This document shows, piece by piece, positions 1 through 11,127 of a stretch of 64,000 bases of DNA. Position 1 is the stretch's first letter. Each line of letters begins with the position of its first letter. Source of the stretch: Thalassia testudinum (taxonomy: Eukaryota > Streptophyta > Magnoliopsida > Alismatales > Hydrocharitaceae); assembly GCA_037157565.1 (NCBI GenBank), contig JAZHRO010000073.1, positions 92,358,001 to 92,422,000 of the forward strand, read 5' to 3'. The notes under the pieces are model-generated. The model ran no database searches and had not been told where the DNA came from. It saw nothing but the letters and a program-made list of their open reading frames with translations. The translations under genes were made by a program, and so were the position numbers.

Positions 1-760
1 TGGGCAGAGATGATGGGGGAAGAGACTGAGCAGAAACACCTAGCAACTCCTCAAGTTCAAGTATATCCCCTTCACATTCCTCCAAGAGATGGAAATGCTC
101 ATTTAGCATGACATGCTAAAGGGGGTCATCACATAACATTGCAGGGGTTGCCTCTTCAATCAGGTCATCTATCACCTCAACTTGAGAACAATCCTCAAGT
201 CCAGCTTGTTTGTAAGCATTAAACACATTAAGTCAAATTTTCCTTTTCCCAAAGCCCATTTTCAATGCCCCAGTATTGCAATTGATTGAAGCATGCGAAG
301 TTGCAAGGAAGGGGCGGCCCAAAATGATGTAGGGTTTGGTTGGCTTGTTGGTAGGGTCAATTTCCAAAACTAAGAAGTCAACGAGAAAGAAGAAATCCTC
401 CACTCTTATGAGGACATCTTCCGAAATTCCCCGCGGTGTCTTAAGTGATCGATCAGCAACTTGAAGGATTACAGGGCTAGGCTTCAGATTGCCTCCCCCA
501 AGTTGTTCATACACGTAGCTCAAAAGGAGGTTCACCCCCACACCCAGATCAAGTAGAGCCTCATCAATCTATAAGTCACCAATAACCACTGAGATGTAGG
601 GGGCTCCTGGGTCCTTAAGTTTCGAGGTTGTTCCATGTTGAACAATTGAGCTAACAGAATCAGGCAGGACAACTTTTGATTGGACATGTTTCCTAGATTG
701 TCGCTTTTTCATGCATAGGTCCTTTAAGAAGTTAGCATAAGATGGAATCTGCCTAATAAC
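1..760 (-). pseudogene. Athila-type (element E) gag-pol junction and aspartic protease, partial
   Basis: This minus-strand remnant runs off the left edge of the window. It encodes the linker and retropepsin-like protease that would cleave the Gag-Pol polyprotein in the virus-like particle. Reading leftward, a segment starting FLKDLCMKKR (about 735) leads to GAPYISVVIGDL, then ALLDLG with the catalytic Asp codon at 548-550, and later [10 protein letters not shown]. The DLG triad in place of DSG/DTG is usual for Athila-like elements. An in-frame TAG at 569-571 lies just upstream of the catalytic triad, and the frame differs from that of the gag at 874-2451, so at least one frameshift separates them. 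RT and integrase would lie beyond the window. The family assignment is secure and the copy is clearly dead. Confidence 0.8.
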
Positions 761-873
761 TTCAAGAAAAGGCAGGTTAATCTACACTTGCTTGAAAGTT
801 TCCATGATCTCATCCATCTTATCTTTGGCTCTAGATGAGGCAGCAAAAGTCTGCCTAGAGGTTGATAAGCACT

Positions 874-2451
874 CTAGAAAGGGCACTCTCGATCTCTGGG
901 TGGAAGGGTTGTCATGTCGAGTAAGGGGTGGACGGGGACAACTACTTCCGGTGAGGTGATTTCAAGCAGAGAAGATTTGGGCAGGTCTTCTTCGGTGACG
1001 GTGAAAGTCGGGGTGGATTGTTTTTTAGGGGGTGAGACTATAGGAGCACCAGGTTTGGAAATTTCTTTCCCACTCCTCAAAATAGTCACCACCTAAGCAT
1101 GCTCCCTAAAAGTAATCCCTTTTCCTTTAGGATTCTCCTCAGCAGCACTGGGAAGCTTCCCAGTTTCCCTCTGTCTAACGGCCTCAACAAGGTGTCCTAT
1201 TTGTGATTTCATCTCATGTATAGCCTTGTCATCAGATTGGATGATGGCACTTTGACTTTCTTGCATAGTTCTCAACATTGCCTTCAATTCATCCATCTCA
1301 GAGGTCTTAGGTTGGGCAAAGGTCAGAGGTTGGTTCATTTGATGGTTTTGAAAAGATTGTGGTTTATAATTCCCTAAATTTGAGACATTTCCTTGTCTCC
1401 ATGAAAAGTTTGGATTGTTCCTCCATCCCTAATAATAAATATTGGAAAAAGGGTCATTACAAGGTCTAGGATGGAACCCTTGAGCAGCATTCAGATTCAC
1501 TTGTACAAGCTCAGGGAATTGGGAGGCCAAGTAGCAATCCACAGTGGCATGTGTATTGCCTTGGCAAATTGAGCATTCGGAAGCTTGGGATGTAGAGGTG
1601 TTAGATGCGAATTGACTCAGGTTCAACATAAGCCTTTTCATGTTTTGATTCAATAATTGAATCTGATAGGCTAAATTCTAGGTGTCCCTTGCCTCATTCG
1701 CCTCCAACTTTCTTTGCATGAGAGTGGGTTTTCTATCCATGTAGGCAGAATTCAAGTGAATAGAATTCTCACTCAAAGTATCGAAAATGTTCCAAGCGTC
1801 ATCCTCAGTCTTAGATAGAAAGGTTCCTGCACAGGCACCATCCACAGTTTGCCTATAAGAATCATTAAGTTCGGTGTAGAACATTTCAACCAATTGCTAC
1901 TTAGGCACCTAGTGATGTGGGCAAAGTCTCAGCAAGTCATTAAAGCGCTCCCACACATCGTGGAAAGCTTCCCCATCCTTTTGAACAAAACTCATAATTT
2001 CTCTACTAAGGTGATTGGTTTTACTCATGGGGAAGTACTTCAAAAACTCCTTCTTCAGGGCATCCCAAGTGTTAATATCATCAAGGGTGTGATACCAATA
2101 CTTGGCTTTGTCCTCAAGGGAGAAGGGAAAGAGGGTTTGTATTTGAGCATCATCAGTAACGCCCTGTAGCTTCACCATGGAACAGACCTCGGTGAATTCC
2201 TCTATATACCTGTAAGGGTCTTCCCTAGCAATACCATAAAAGGAGGGCAACAAGGATATGGTACTACTTTTGATCTCATAAGGATTGTCCCTTCTAGGTC
2301 TACGTAGTGCAAGGCCAGCTTGATTGGTTGGAATGAAATATTCCTTAAGGCTCCTTTGACCAGCCATTTCTACCCTTGGAAGGTTTCTTAAGATTCTTTT
2401 AGGTTCAGGATCAAACACAAGTTGTCTCCTAAGAGAACGCCTACCAAGCAT
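874..2451 (-). pseudogene. Athila-type gag (element E), interrupted by stops
   Basis: This encodes the structural Gag protein that forms the particle. One minus-strand frame runs from an ATG at 2451 to 874. The N-terminal part (2451-1909) holds the retrotransposon gag domain, with PYRYIEEF, a WYHTL-type core and FHDVWERFNDLL near its end. A CCHC zinc knuckle of the form C-x2-C-x4-H-x4-C (CSICQGNTHATVDC) lies near 1590-1550. The frame is broken by in-frame stops at 1909-1911, near 1899, at 1678-1680, 1429-1431 and 1093-1095. Several look like CAG or CAA turned into TAG. A stretch rich in K, P and T precedes the protease. The translation is Athila/Tat-like and the stops make it non-functional. 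Confidence 0.85.
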
Positions 2452-3480
2452 GCACTACAAACACAATTCAAAAGAACTTGTTCGGTCTTTACAAATTTAG
2501 GCTTTTGACTTTAGTTCAAATTGTAGATGACAAAGCAAGTTGCCCAATCAATTACATGCCTATTGTCAACCTTCGAAATGCCTAAAAAGGCATAGTTGGA
2601 GCTTAGGTGTTCTTCCCTAAATCTCAAATGGTAGAGCAAATCCAAAGATGGAAGATCGAGGGATGCAAGTAGGCCTAAGCCTTCCTTTGAAGCTGTGCTT
2701 TCGTAGTGCTTCTCAACTACCCCCAAAAATCCATGACAGGGTATCCCTCTCTTTGGATTTACAAGCCTTTGATCTTAAGTTTCGAACACTTCAGAATCCA
2801 ATGATAGGAGGGCTTTTGTCCTAGTAGTTCCAAGACTTAGGAGTGTCTAAATGCGTGCTATGGTGCAAAAGATATAAGTGTGCATACACCGAAAAAAGAT
2901 TTTGAATTTTGAATCACACGCTACGTTTGAAAATCAAGTCCTTGATTTTTAAATGTCCCTCCTTTAATTAGTCATTTTTCAAGAATATATATGACCACTT
3001 GTTAGATCTCTTCAAGACAGATTATGTGGTCTAAAAATTAATTCAAATGCATTTACATGACAGGTAGAAATGCAAAATTAGAAATGCATACCTGATTCCA
3101 GCATTCTTCATGCAATATGCAAGACAAGAATTAGATCTAGATGCTGCTCATTTAGTCCTAAATGATTCGACCTAAGGGCAGGCAACTTCTAGCGGGTAGC
3201 TCATGTTTTCTATTTTTTTTGTTTTTCTTTTAGCTACTTATGCACAAGCAAATTAATGGTAAAAAATCCACAAAATAAGTTAAAAACCTAAATCTAAAGA
3301 AAAGGGATTAGGCTCCCAAAAATCAGCCCCAATTACTACAAGGGTGAGAAAACAAAAATAAAACTTACGAAATGGAGAATCTCTTATAGAGGCGAGATCC
3401 AGGTCTCCTTCACCTTCCCAGCATGTAGGCGTCGCTCAAGGTCGACGTCTTCTCCCAGATGTGCCTATCACCACTCTCAA
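2452..3480 (-). other. Untranslated leader of element E
   Basis: About 1 kb between the gag start and the presumed 5' LTR of element E, read on the minus strand. I see no long open frame. Read in the sense direction, a pyrimidine-rich stretch ending in TTGTAG near 3340-3365 resembles a 3' splice site. A sequence starting TGGTGATAGG near 3475 sits where a primer-binding site would be expected, but it does not match the tRNA-Asp end used by the other elements. Confidence 0.45.
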
Positions 3481-5382
3481 TTTCCTCGCTCAAATTCCTC
3501 ACACAGATTCCTCGCATAGAAAAAATAATAAATGGTCAGATCACTGTGCAATGAGAAATAATCAGAAATAAAATCAGGTGAAATTATTGCGCCATATGAT
3601 AGGATAGTTTTCTCTTTTGAAAAATGTATTACGATGATTTGTCATTGTAAGATCAAGGTGGTGGAAAACCACTTAACAAAATAATTAAAATTAAAATTAA
3701 ATCACTCACAAAAGTGTGGGTTGTGTCCACAGGGAGGCAATGATGCAATAAAATCACGAATATTTTTTTTCTCGTATTCGTTCAATCAAGTGAGAAATCC
3801 ATAGTCAAATCTGACATGAAATGCGATGAAAAAAAGATACACAACAACTAAAAAATGTAAGGGTATATGTGCAATTTTTTCTCACTGAAATATTCAATAA
3901 ATATGCGATGAATTTATGTAATTTCCAATTGACATAAATTAGAGAGAATTTGTGCACATCTTAATCCAAAACCAATGTCAACAGTTGTGAATAACAAAAG
4001 CCATGCAATTATAAGAAAGCATGAGTATGAAGTCACAATTTCACCACAATAAAATAGTCATAAATCAAAATTCATTTTCGTGGCAATGGCATGAAATGTA
4101 ATTATTAATTGTGAGTTTCCTGTAGCAAAATAGGGAGAACTCCCCTTGGCATGCGCGAGAAGAGGAAGGATCGGTTGGAGGCGTGGTCGCGCAAGGTCAT
4201 CAGTGGTGAGGGCTCCGCGTGGAGGTCAAGGCTTGGTCATTGGTGGTCGATGGCGGCCGGCTGGTGGAGATGAAGCGGCGGCGGTAGTGGCTGTTGCTGC
4301 TTCTCTTGCAAGCGCTACAGCTGGAGGTGGGAGCGCGAGTGCTACGGGCAACAGGGTTGAGGCGCAGACGCATGCAGGGAGGTGTGCTCGGGCTGAAGTG
4401 GCTGCAGGAAGGCATGCAGGCGTGGTCTGATGGCACCAGCTACAAGTGCTGCAGGGAGACGCTTTGCAGACGCAAAGGCATGTGGGCGTGCTAGCAGCTG
4501 CAGGTTGGAGGAGCTAAGGAATGCGCATTGTGCGCGAGCGGAGGTGGCGGAAGTGCAGGGGCACTAGAGGTTCTGGTGAAGGTGAGGAAGCGCGGGCGTG
4601 CTGGCTGGGGTGGAGGCGCGCGGGCTAAAGTGGCTGTAAGAAGGCGTGCGGTGGCTGAGATGAGGGTGCTAGGTTGAGAGCGCGTTGTGCGCAGGTGGCT
4701 GGTGCATGGGTGGATTGGAGATGAAGGTGCATAGGGGTAGGCGCATGCGCTGGAGGTGGGTGCGCTGGAGGTGGGATGCACAGAGGCTGGCGTGAGTTGC
4801 TGGCTGAGGTAAGGAGGAGTTGCAAAGACTCTTGGTGGTGTGGGCTGTCTCCCCACATGCCCTTGGTGGTGGAGTCGTACTGTCGCGGTGAGGCCGGTGG
4901 TATGGAATGGAAGAGGAGCAAGGTCCTCTAAGCACAGTGAGGAACAAAGGGTGGTGGCCTCCCCTTGCATGGTCATCTCCTCCTCCCTTTGTAGTTGAAT
5001 TTGAAATCCAAAGAGGCAGGCTCAGATGTTCTTCATGGCCAATGAATGCTCGGAGCTGTGAGTGAATGGTTACGCAAGGAGAAGCAGCCGTTACCTGTGA
5101 AGGAAGAAAATAAGAAACTAATAAAATATTATGGTTATTTATGCATAAACCCTTAACTTCTATGTTAAATTAAAACAATGCAAGTAATTCACCTAATTGA
5201 TTAACTAATCAAATGCATGCAATTTTAAGTTAATTCTAAATGCATGCAATGAATGAATTATGCAATTAAGCTAAAAATGTGAATTAATTTATTTACATCC
5301 TAATGTATGCTATCTAAATGTTAAAATTAACTTAATGTCTAGGCATTTAAATACTTAAATAGCCCACAAATATAGGCTAATC

Positions 5383-6881
5383 ACTTCTCCAAGGGAGGTT
5401 GTGTACCACCCTTCTCTCCTCCAATGCTTGGCCATCCTCTAAGTTGAAGAGAGTCTCCTCCTTGGCATGGCACAAGAAGAAGAGTGGGAAGAAGAAGGCA
5501 CCAAGGGGGTGGGTAGGATGCTCCCTTAATCTTCTTCTCTCCTCCTCCTTCTTGTCCGTGAGTTGTAGGTGGGTATAGGGTAGAGTTAACACTAATGGAG
5601 GATGGGGAAAATGGTGGTGGTTAAGGGTCTTTTTATTGAGTAGGATGGGGGGTATAGGTGGCTCTTGAAATGGATGGCTAGGATGGGATTTTATGATGGT
5701 GGTTAGTGATCTTAAGGCTAAGGATGGTTGGCACCACCTAAGGGGTGCTAGGGAGGTGGTTATGGGTGACCAAATGGTACCTAAAAGTGTCGCCAACCAT
5801 GGAAGGGTGCCATGGGTTGGTGCCAACTTGAGGGCTTCTAGAAGGGGGGTGAGGTGGATGGTGGATGTGGCTTGGAACGGGTAGGTGTATGGTGGATATC
5901 GGAGGTGAAGTTGGTGCCAAAGTGGGGGGTAGCTAGGGTGTTTTAGGCACCAACTTGTTGGTGGCTTTTGGTGGTAGTGATGGGGTGAAGGGTGGCGAGT
6001 AAGTTGGCGCCAAATGGAGTAGGGGTGGAGCTAGCTTAGGTGGACCTAAGTAGGTTTTAGTTGGTGGAGGTGTTTAGGTAGGGTTTTAGGGTGGTGGATG
6101 GCCAAGGGAGCTGGAGCCTAGCTAAGCTAGCTTAGCTAGTAGTAGGGTAGAGGAGTAGGCATCTGGAGCTAGGGTTTAGAGGAGAGGAGCTAGAGGAAGC
6201 TGTCTAGAGTTGAACTGGAGTTGGTAGCTACTGAAGGTGTCATGGAGCTGCTTTAGCTGGCTTAGCTTGCTAGTTCCTTACTAGCTGCTATGCCAAGCTA
6301 AAGCAAGCAGGCTTTTGCTGGAATATGTTGAGGTGAGCTGGGTCTGATATTCCTGAGGAGGACCTAACTAGCTGGAGTAGCTAATGTAAGTTGGACTTGA
6401 GCTGGCCTGAGCTAGGTAAAGTCATCTTCAGTTGGCTTGGGCTAGTAGAGCTGGAGGTAGCTAGACTTGAGCTAGGGTGGACTCCAGTCAACTAAACTGA
6501 GCTAGCTAGAGCTCCAAGTGAACTGATGGGAGCTAAGATGAGCAAGACTCAACTAAGTTGAGATGGATCTGAGCTGAGGTGAACTCCAATCAACTCAGCT
6601 GAGCTAGTTAGAGCTCCCAGTGAACTGATGGGAGCTGAGAAGAGCTAGACTCAACTAAGTTGAGCTGGATTTGAGCTGGCTTGAGCTAAGGTGAGCTAAG
6701 ATGAGCTCTCTTGAACTGCCATTCTACTGAGATGAGCTGAATGGAACTAGGATGAGCTAACCCTAGTCCAAGTGAGCTAGAGTCCAGCTATGGTGAGCTT
6801 GATCAAGCCGAGTTCCATCTAGTTTGGGCTTCTCCTTCACTAGCTGCCTTCCTGAGTGCTAGAGTTCTGGGGATCTAACAA
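5383..6881 (-). repeat. AGCT-rich dispersed repeat, copy 1
   Basis: Low-complexity DNA dominated by short TGAGCT and GCTAGCTTAG words, preceded by a part shared with copy 2 (CTTGGCATGGCACAAG, GGTGGGTATAGGGTAGA). The same order of blocks recurs at 18870-19630 and 21421-21930, ending in both cases in CCTGAGTGCT followed by GGGATCTA. It probably is the U3 part of an Athila-type LTR. A tandem duplication of about 102 bp lies within it. Confidence 0.6.
6476..6680. repeat. Tandem pair of about 102-bp units
   Basis: Two adjacent units each begin near GGTG(A/G)ACTCCA, at about 6477 and 6578. Each runs through CTGAGCTAG, AGTGAACTGATGGGAGCT and ACTCAACTAAGTTGAG. The second copy of this repeat (near 21629) has only one such unit. 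Confidence 0.6.
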
Positions 6882-7644
6882 TCTATATAACCCAAACACT
6901 CACAAAAACACATTAAAAAGACAACGAAATGTGTGATGCATGCCTAACCTAATTTATGCCTAATGTAGCCCAAAAAAACTATTTGCGGAGTTAAAATCCT
7001 AAGAGCTAGATTTGTTTTAATACATAAGAATGATGATAAATTGGTATTTATCACCTTGTTAACACTACCTATGAACAACTTTCCACATGAATATTTTAAA
7101 TGTTGAGTGAATGTTGACATTCCACAACCTCTTCCTCCACTACACTTTCTCTTCATCCATTGAGCATAATTTGCCAATCTTTCTCCTTAACAAAGTGGTA
7201 GGCAGATTTAACTATGAATCTTCCATTTTTTTAGGTTCCTGCAATATTTCATCCGCAGTGCTCTCTTTAAGAGGAATGGGGATTTACTGAATCATTGAGC
7301 TTTCTCTTCTTTAAACAAGAATTGAATTAGATCGTTATTCCATCGATGAGTACTAGTATATGAATAAGATTAGCTACCTTCGACTATATTGGCATTGAGC
7401 TATATTCATGTGCCAAAGGCATTCTACATCTTGCAAGTACCTCTATTTTGATGCACCAAAATTATGCTATCTGCGAAAGAAATCTTTTAGGACTCTCTCA
7501 TGGATTAAAGTTAGAAGAATGCTGACTTTGTCTCAGTGTCTTTTTATCTTTATTGAGTGTAGAATATTTTGTAAGGAACCTCAAAATAAGTTTCAAATAG
7601 ATTTTTGCACTTATCATAAGAAACAAGTTTTTAGGATTATTAAT
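6882..7644. other. Unassigned sequence right of element E
   Basis: No convincing gene or repeat. Short open frames on both strands (6944-7177 minus, 7408-7647 plus) lack recognisable motifs and have the composition of the surrounding AT-rich DNA. This may be the flank into which E inserted, or part of the Copia-like element to the right. Confidence 0.3.
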
Positions 7645-8272
7645 TGACAAATGTATTGACCGACCGACCAAATTAATTAATCGATCAAATTAGCCCATTT
7701 TAGGAAGTTGATAAATGCATTTTTTATCGACCATTGAGGTTAATTAATCGACCAATCATTGATTGATCAAATAACTAGTTTGACTGACTAAAACCCATTT
7801 TGATTGAACAAACTACCTTAACTAATCGACCAATTTAATTTCCTTTTCTGGTCAATTTGCTAACATAAATAGACGACATACGTAGTCCTTTTCACACACA
7901 CTCTCAAGAAGAAATCCATCTTAAAGAAAAAGCTTTTCATACCTCCCTCTAAGTGCTTCTACACTTATGCTTTCACGACTTTCAGAGCACGATGATTCAA
8001 ACCTCTACTGAAATCTGGTTTGGCTTTCCTTGAGGTTCCATAGGTTTATACTATTTTTACATTACTTGTTGCTTTCGATTACGGATCACAAGCTGTTGGG
8101 GGAAATCCGTTGTTGTTGTACTTTTCTTCAAGTTGTTAAGAGAAGGGATCATTGTAAGAGGTTGTACCACCCTCATTTCAAGTGATGCTTTAGTGGATTG
8201 ACAAGCCTTAACTAGTCAGGAAAATCCTAAGCTGAGAGGCTTAGGTAGTGGTTTTCACTCGAGAAGGGTTTC
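7645..8272 (+). repeat. Copia/Sirevirus-like LTR, left part (split by A1)
   Basis: The stretch starts near TGACAAATGTATTGACC and is rich in TTAATTAATCGA-type words. It runs to GGTTTTCACTCGAGAAGGG at 8272, where element A1 is inserted. The sequence resumes at 15874 and ends with CTATTCACCCCTCCCCTCTA, a tail that I recognise as typical of the 3' end of Sirevirus-type Copia LTRs. No Copia protein is seen next to it, so this is a solo LTR or fragment. The left boundary is a guess. Confidence 0.45.
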
Positions 8273-9947
8273 TGATGTAAACATGTTTACACTACTTAAG
8301 ATGTCTATTTATGCATGTTCTTAAGCATAGGATTGCATTGCATACTATAAATATTGCGTAACATACATCATCTTGTATTTACATTAGTTTGAATAAAATG
8401 GAGGTTAATTGTCTCCTTTTATGTTCATGGATAGGGCAAACTTTTTATTGGGGCCTCGGATCGAAGATCCAACTGTATAGATATGATTGGAGTTCAACGA
8501 CTCCAAGATCGCCTTAATCAGACATCTATGGCATCAGATAGAGATTGGGGAACCCTAGAAGATCAAGGGCCAAGATGGTGTGAATCCACACTACAAACGA
8601 TAAATCTGACTGTGTGGATGGATTTGGATCGACGATCGCAGCCTAACGGCATGAAAATCGACTTAATTTGACACCTGTGGCACCATCTACATCATCCAGA
8701 AGATGGACGGCTAAGATGGCACCACGTGGTGCCATCTCAGCCATCTAACTGACCCTCAGGATCACCGCTGCCTCTCCAAAGAAGATCCAATGTGCGATCT
8801 GGGCCATTGGATCTAGATCCAACGGCCATGAGCACACGCCGCTCAAAACTTCCGCACGACCATCTCGACGACGCAGTGCAGCGGGTGAACGCCTTATCGC
8901 GTGTGGGCGATACGGGTTCGAGCCTGCGCGGCTTGAACATTTGAGGTGCGGGTGAGTGGGCTCTGCGACCTCTCGATCGTGATTGAGCAGTTGCGGGCGC
9001 TCGATAGCGCCGACGTGCTATTGCACTCCGCGCCTCACGTGGAATCGCATGCGGGTGGGTGTGCAAAGGAGCGGGTGGTAGCACGACTTAAGCCGTCCGA
9101 TCTCACGATTGGACGGCTGGGAGCGGCTGAACATGGGCGGTGTGGAAGATGAGCGGGCGCCCCCACTACGCCCAAGATGGGGCTTTAGCGATGGTTTTAT
9201 CCATCACTAAAGACCCCTGATTTAATGTTTTTAGAGTTGTAATGACCAAATTGCCCCCACTCCTTGCAACTTAAAAGGAGACCCCCTCCACATGAAATTC
9301 TCATCCCTTCCTTCTCTCCCTCTCCAAAGCTCAAGAGAAGCTTGTCCCACACCAGGGATGCTTCTCGTGAGATAAAGTCAATTTTTTGTCCCCTTTTCGG
9401 AAGCGGATCCAGCGACGACGATGATGTGCTGCCCCGTTCCCGTTCTTCCCACTTTGTTCTCCTTCGTCCTGCTCTGTCCTCCTTCGTCCAGGTGTCATCC
9501 CATCCAGCTCGTCCTCCAAGCGATCGTCGAGGAGGATATCTCTCTCCCCATTCTTTTTACTGCTTTCTAGATCAGATTTACTGCTTTCTAGTGTAATCAT
9601 TCTCTCACTTTCTAGTCGTAATGTTTAGTGTAATGAACAATCCTTTTGATAATGAATTCCTTGTTCATTCTACATCTCTTTTAGTTTTTGTTTGTAATAT
9701 TCTCTCTCTCTTACTCTCTCTCTCTTCTATTTATTGTAAATAGTTAGATAGTTCTAATCAATTAATTTACTTCGTGACAAATAAATCAAATGCATGTTTT
9801 TAAGTCAAACATCCGCCTCCCTGTGTTCGACCCGGGATTTCCATTCCGGTATAAATTTTATTTGTTGAACACGAGTTCTTCGCTTTCAAACTACAAGGAT
9901 AGGTTTTCAAAATCAAACACGCTAGCATAGCAACCCAACATTCAACA
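8273..9947 (+). repeat. A1 5' LTR
   Basis: A 1,675-bp LTR (TG..CA). Landmarks are an imperfect palindrome at 8802-8827, a tRNA B-box-like GGTTCGAGCC at 8915-8924, a 28-bp hairpin at 9090-9117, a hairpin at 9183-9212, a degenerate TATA region (TTAAAAGG near 9271), a CT microsatellite near 9700-9732, and the U5 motif CCTCCCTGTGTTCGACCC from 9816. Transcription of the element would start downstream of the TATA region. Confidence 0.93.
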
Positions 9948-9950
9948 TTT

Positions 9951-9968
9951 TGGTGCCGTTGCCAGGGA
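9951..9968 (+). promoter_or_regulatory. Primer-binding site of A1 (tRNA-Asp type)
   Basis: TGGTGCCGTTGCCAGGGA starts three bases after the 5' LTR. It matches 16 of 18 bases of the complement of the 3' end of plant tRNA-Asp (..TCCCCGGCAACGGCGCCA), the primer for minus-strand DNA synthesis. Confidence 0.85.
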
Positions 9969-11070
9969 GGCGACGCTATTTGATTCTTTTCGCATTTTCC
10001 AACTTATGAATCATTTACCTCACTTCTCTCATTTCTTATTATGATTGTAGGCACTCTTTTGAGATGAGCAAAAGTGGTAGATTGGATAAAATGCTGTGGA
10101 AGGTTTTGTAAGTTATCCCCCACTTCCCACCCATTAGTTTTCATTCCACCACATAATAACACAAACATCAATCAACCTAGGTGTTCTTATAAACTCTAAG
10201 GTTAGATTGTTTGTTGTTTGACACCTTCACCCACCCTAACCTCCACATTTAAAAAGAAAAATAAAAAAAAATCTCACAGAGGTACACAACCTCAACTGAT
10301 TTTCAAACTCAACCGGTAAATCAATCTTTGGAGCCGGTACACACATCCAAACACATAATTGAGTAGAGATCAGATTAGGTAATCACTCGTGTGCCTAATT
10401 AAGTGGTGCAACAGGCCAATTATTTGAGTTGATTGAGCCACACCACTTCAATTAAAATCAACTCATCAGGTAGCTGCCATTTAGGTTCAACTATTAGGGA
10501 TCTACCAGGTACTCTACATTCTTTTTTTAAGCTTCAAAGGAAAACATCTTCACCTGTGCTTGCAAAACCTGGTGTGCCAACAAAACTTGTTTGAAAACAC
10601 CTAAAGTTGAATCCTAAAAGCTACTAAGCAAGATTTGAACCCTAAAATTCACCGCATCATAAATAATCTTACTTGAAAACCACTGGTTGTGCACACACAC
10701 ACACATCAATTAATCATTAAGGGCACAACCCAGATAAAGGGCCCATCACATTCCAAAGCACATTCAAACCTAGCCCTAAATAAAACAGAGTAGACGTTGG
10801 CCTTAAGAATTTGACTCGCTCTTCAGAGCCCAGGATGAGATTATTTTTTATTAGCCTATTTCTACTATTCAATCTGAGGTCTAGCTAGGGGAGCAAAATC
10901 AAACGATCGCGGCTGGGGGATACACTAGGAATCTGAGGCGTAAGCCGAAGGAAGAACCTTCTCCCCAGTCCCTCCTAATTGGTTGGATTGAACAGACAGA
11001 AGTAGATAAAATCATTCCTTTATCTCAACACGGGTTTTGGGAGTCTGTACGTCTTTAGGCTAGCCCACCT
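9969..11070 (+). other. A1 untranslated leader
   Basis: About 1.1 kb between the primer site and the open frame. No long frame is present. A pyrimidine-rich stretch ending TGATTGTAG near 10050 and TTGTTTGTATTGCAG ending near 11099 resemble 3' splice sites. The same layout occurs in A2 at 52480-53699. Confidence 0.5.
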
Positions 11071-11127
11071 ATGGACAGGTTTGATTGTTTGTATTGCAGG
11101 GTGCCTTTCTTCCTCCCGTCTCTCATG

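Larger units (their letters stand above)
3481..6881 (-). repeat. Candidate 5' LTR of element E (minus orientation)
   Basis: Read on the minus strand, this stretch begins TGTTAGATCC at 6881 and lies directly upstream of the E leader and gag, where a 5' LTR belongs. Near 3726-3745 the sense strand reads CCTCCCTGTGGACACAACCC, matching the position and sequence of the U5 motif in the other LTR families. It includes a GC-rich part (4140-5000), an AT-rich part (5100-5380) and an AGCT-rich part (5383-6881). The outer third is repeated at 18870-21930. The right boundary (TG) is plausible. The inner boundary is not resolved because no convincing CA plus primer site is visible. Confidence 0.45.

Noticed and set aside
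3420..3480. tRNA-Asp primer-binding site for element E
   Set aside because: TGGTGATAGG..TCTGGGAG shares only the first bases with the tRNA-Asp complement, so the E LTR end stays unresolved.
6030..6880. Centromeric or telomeric satellite
   Set aside because: The AGCT-rich DNA has no regular monomer apart from one 102-bp duplication and is bounded as part of an LTR-like repeat.
9700..9732. CT microsatellites in family-A LTRs as specific regulatory sites
   Set aside because: The lengths vary freely between copies; they look like simple slippage products.
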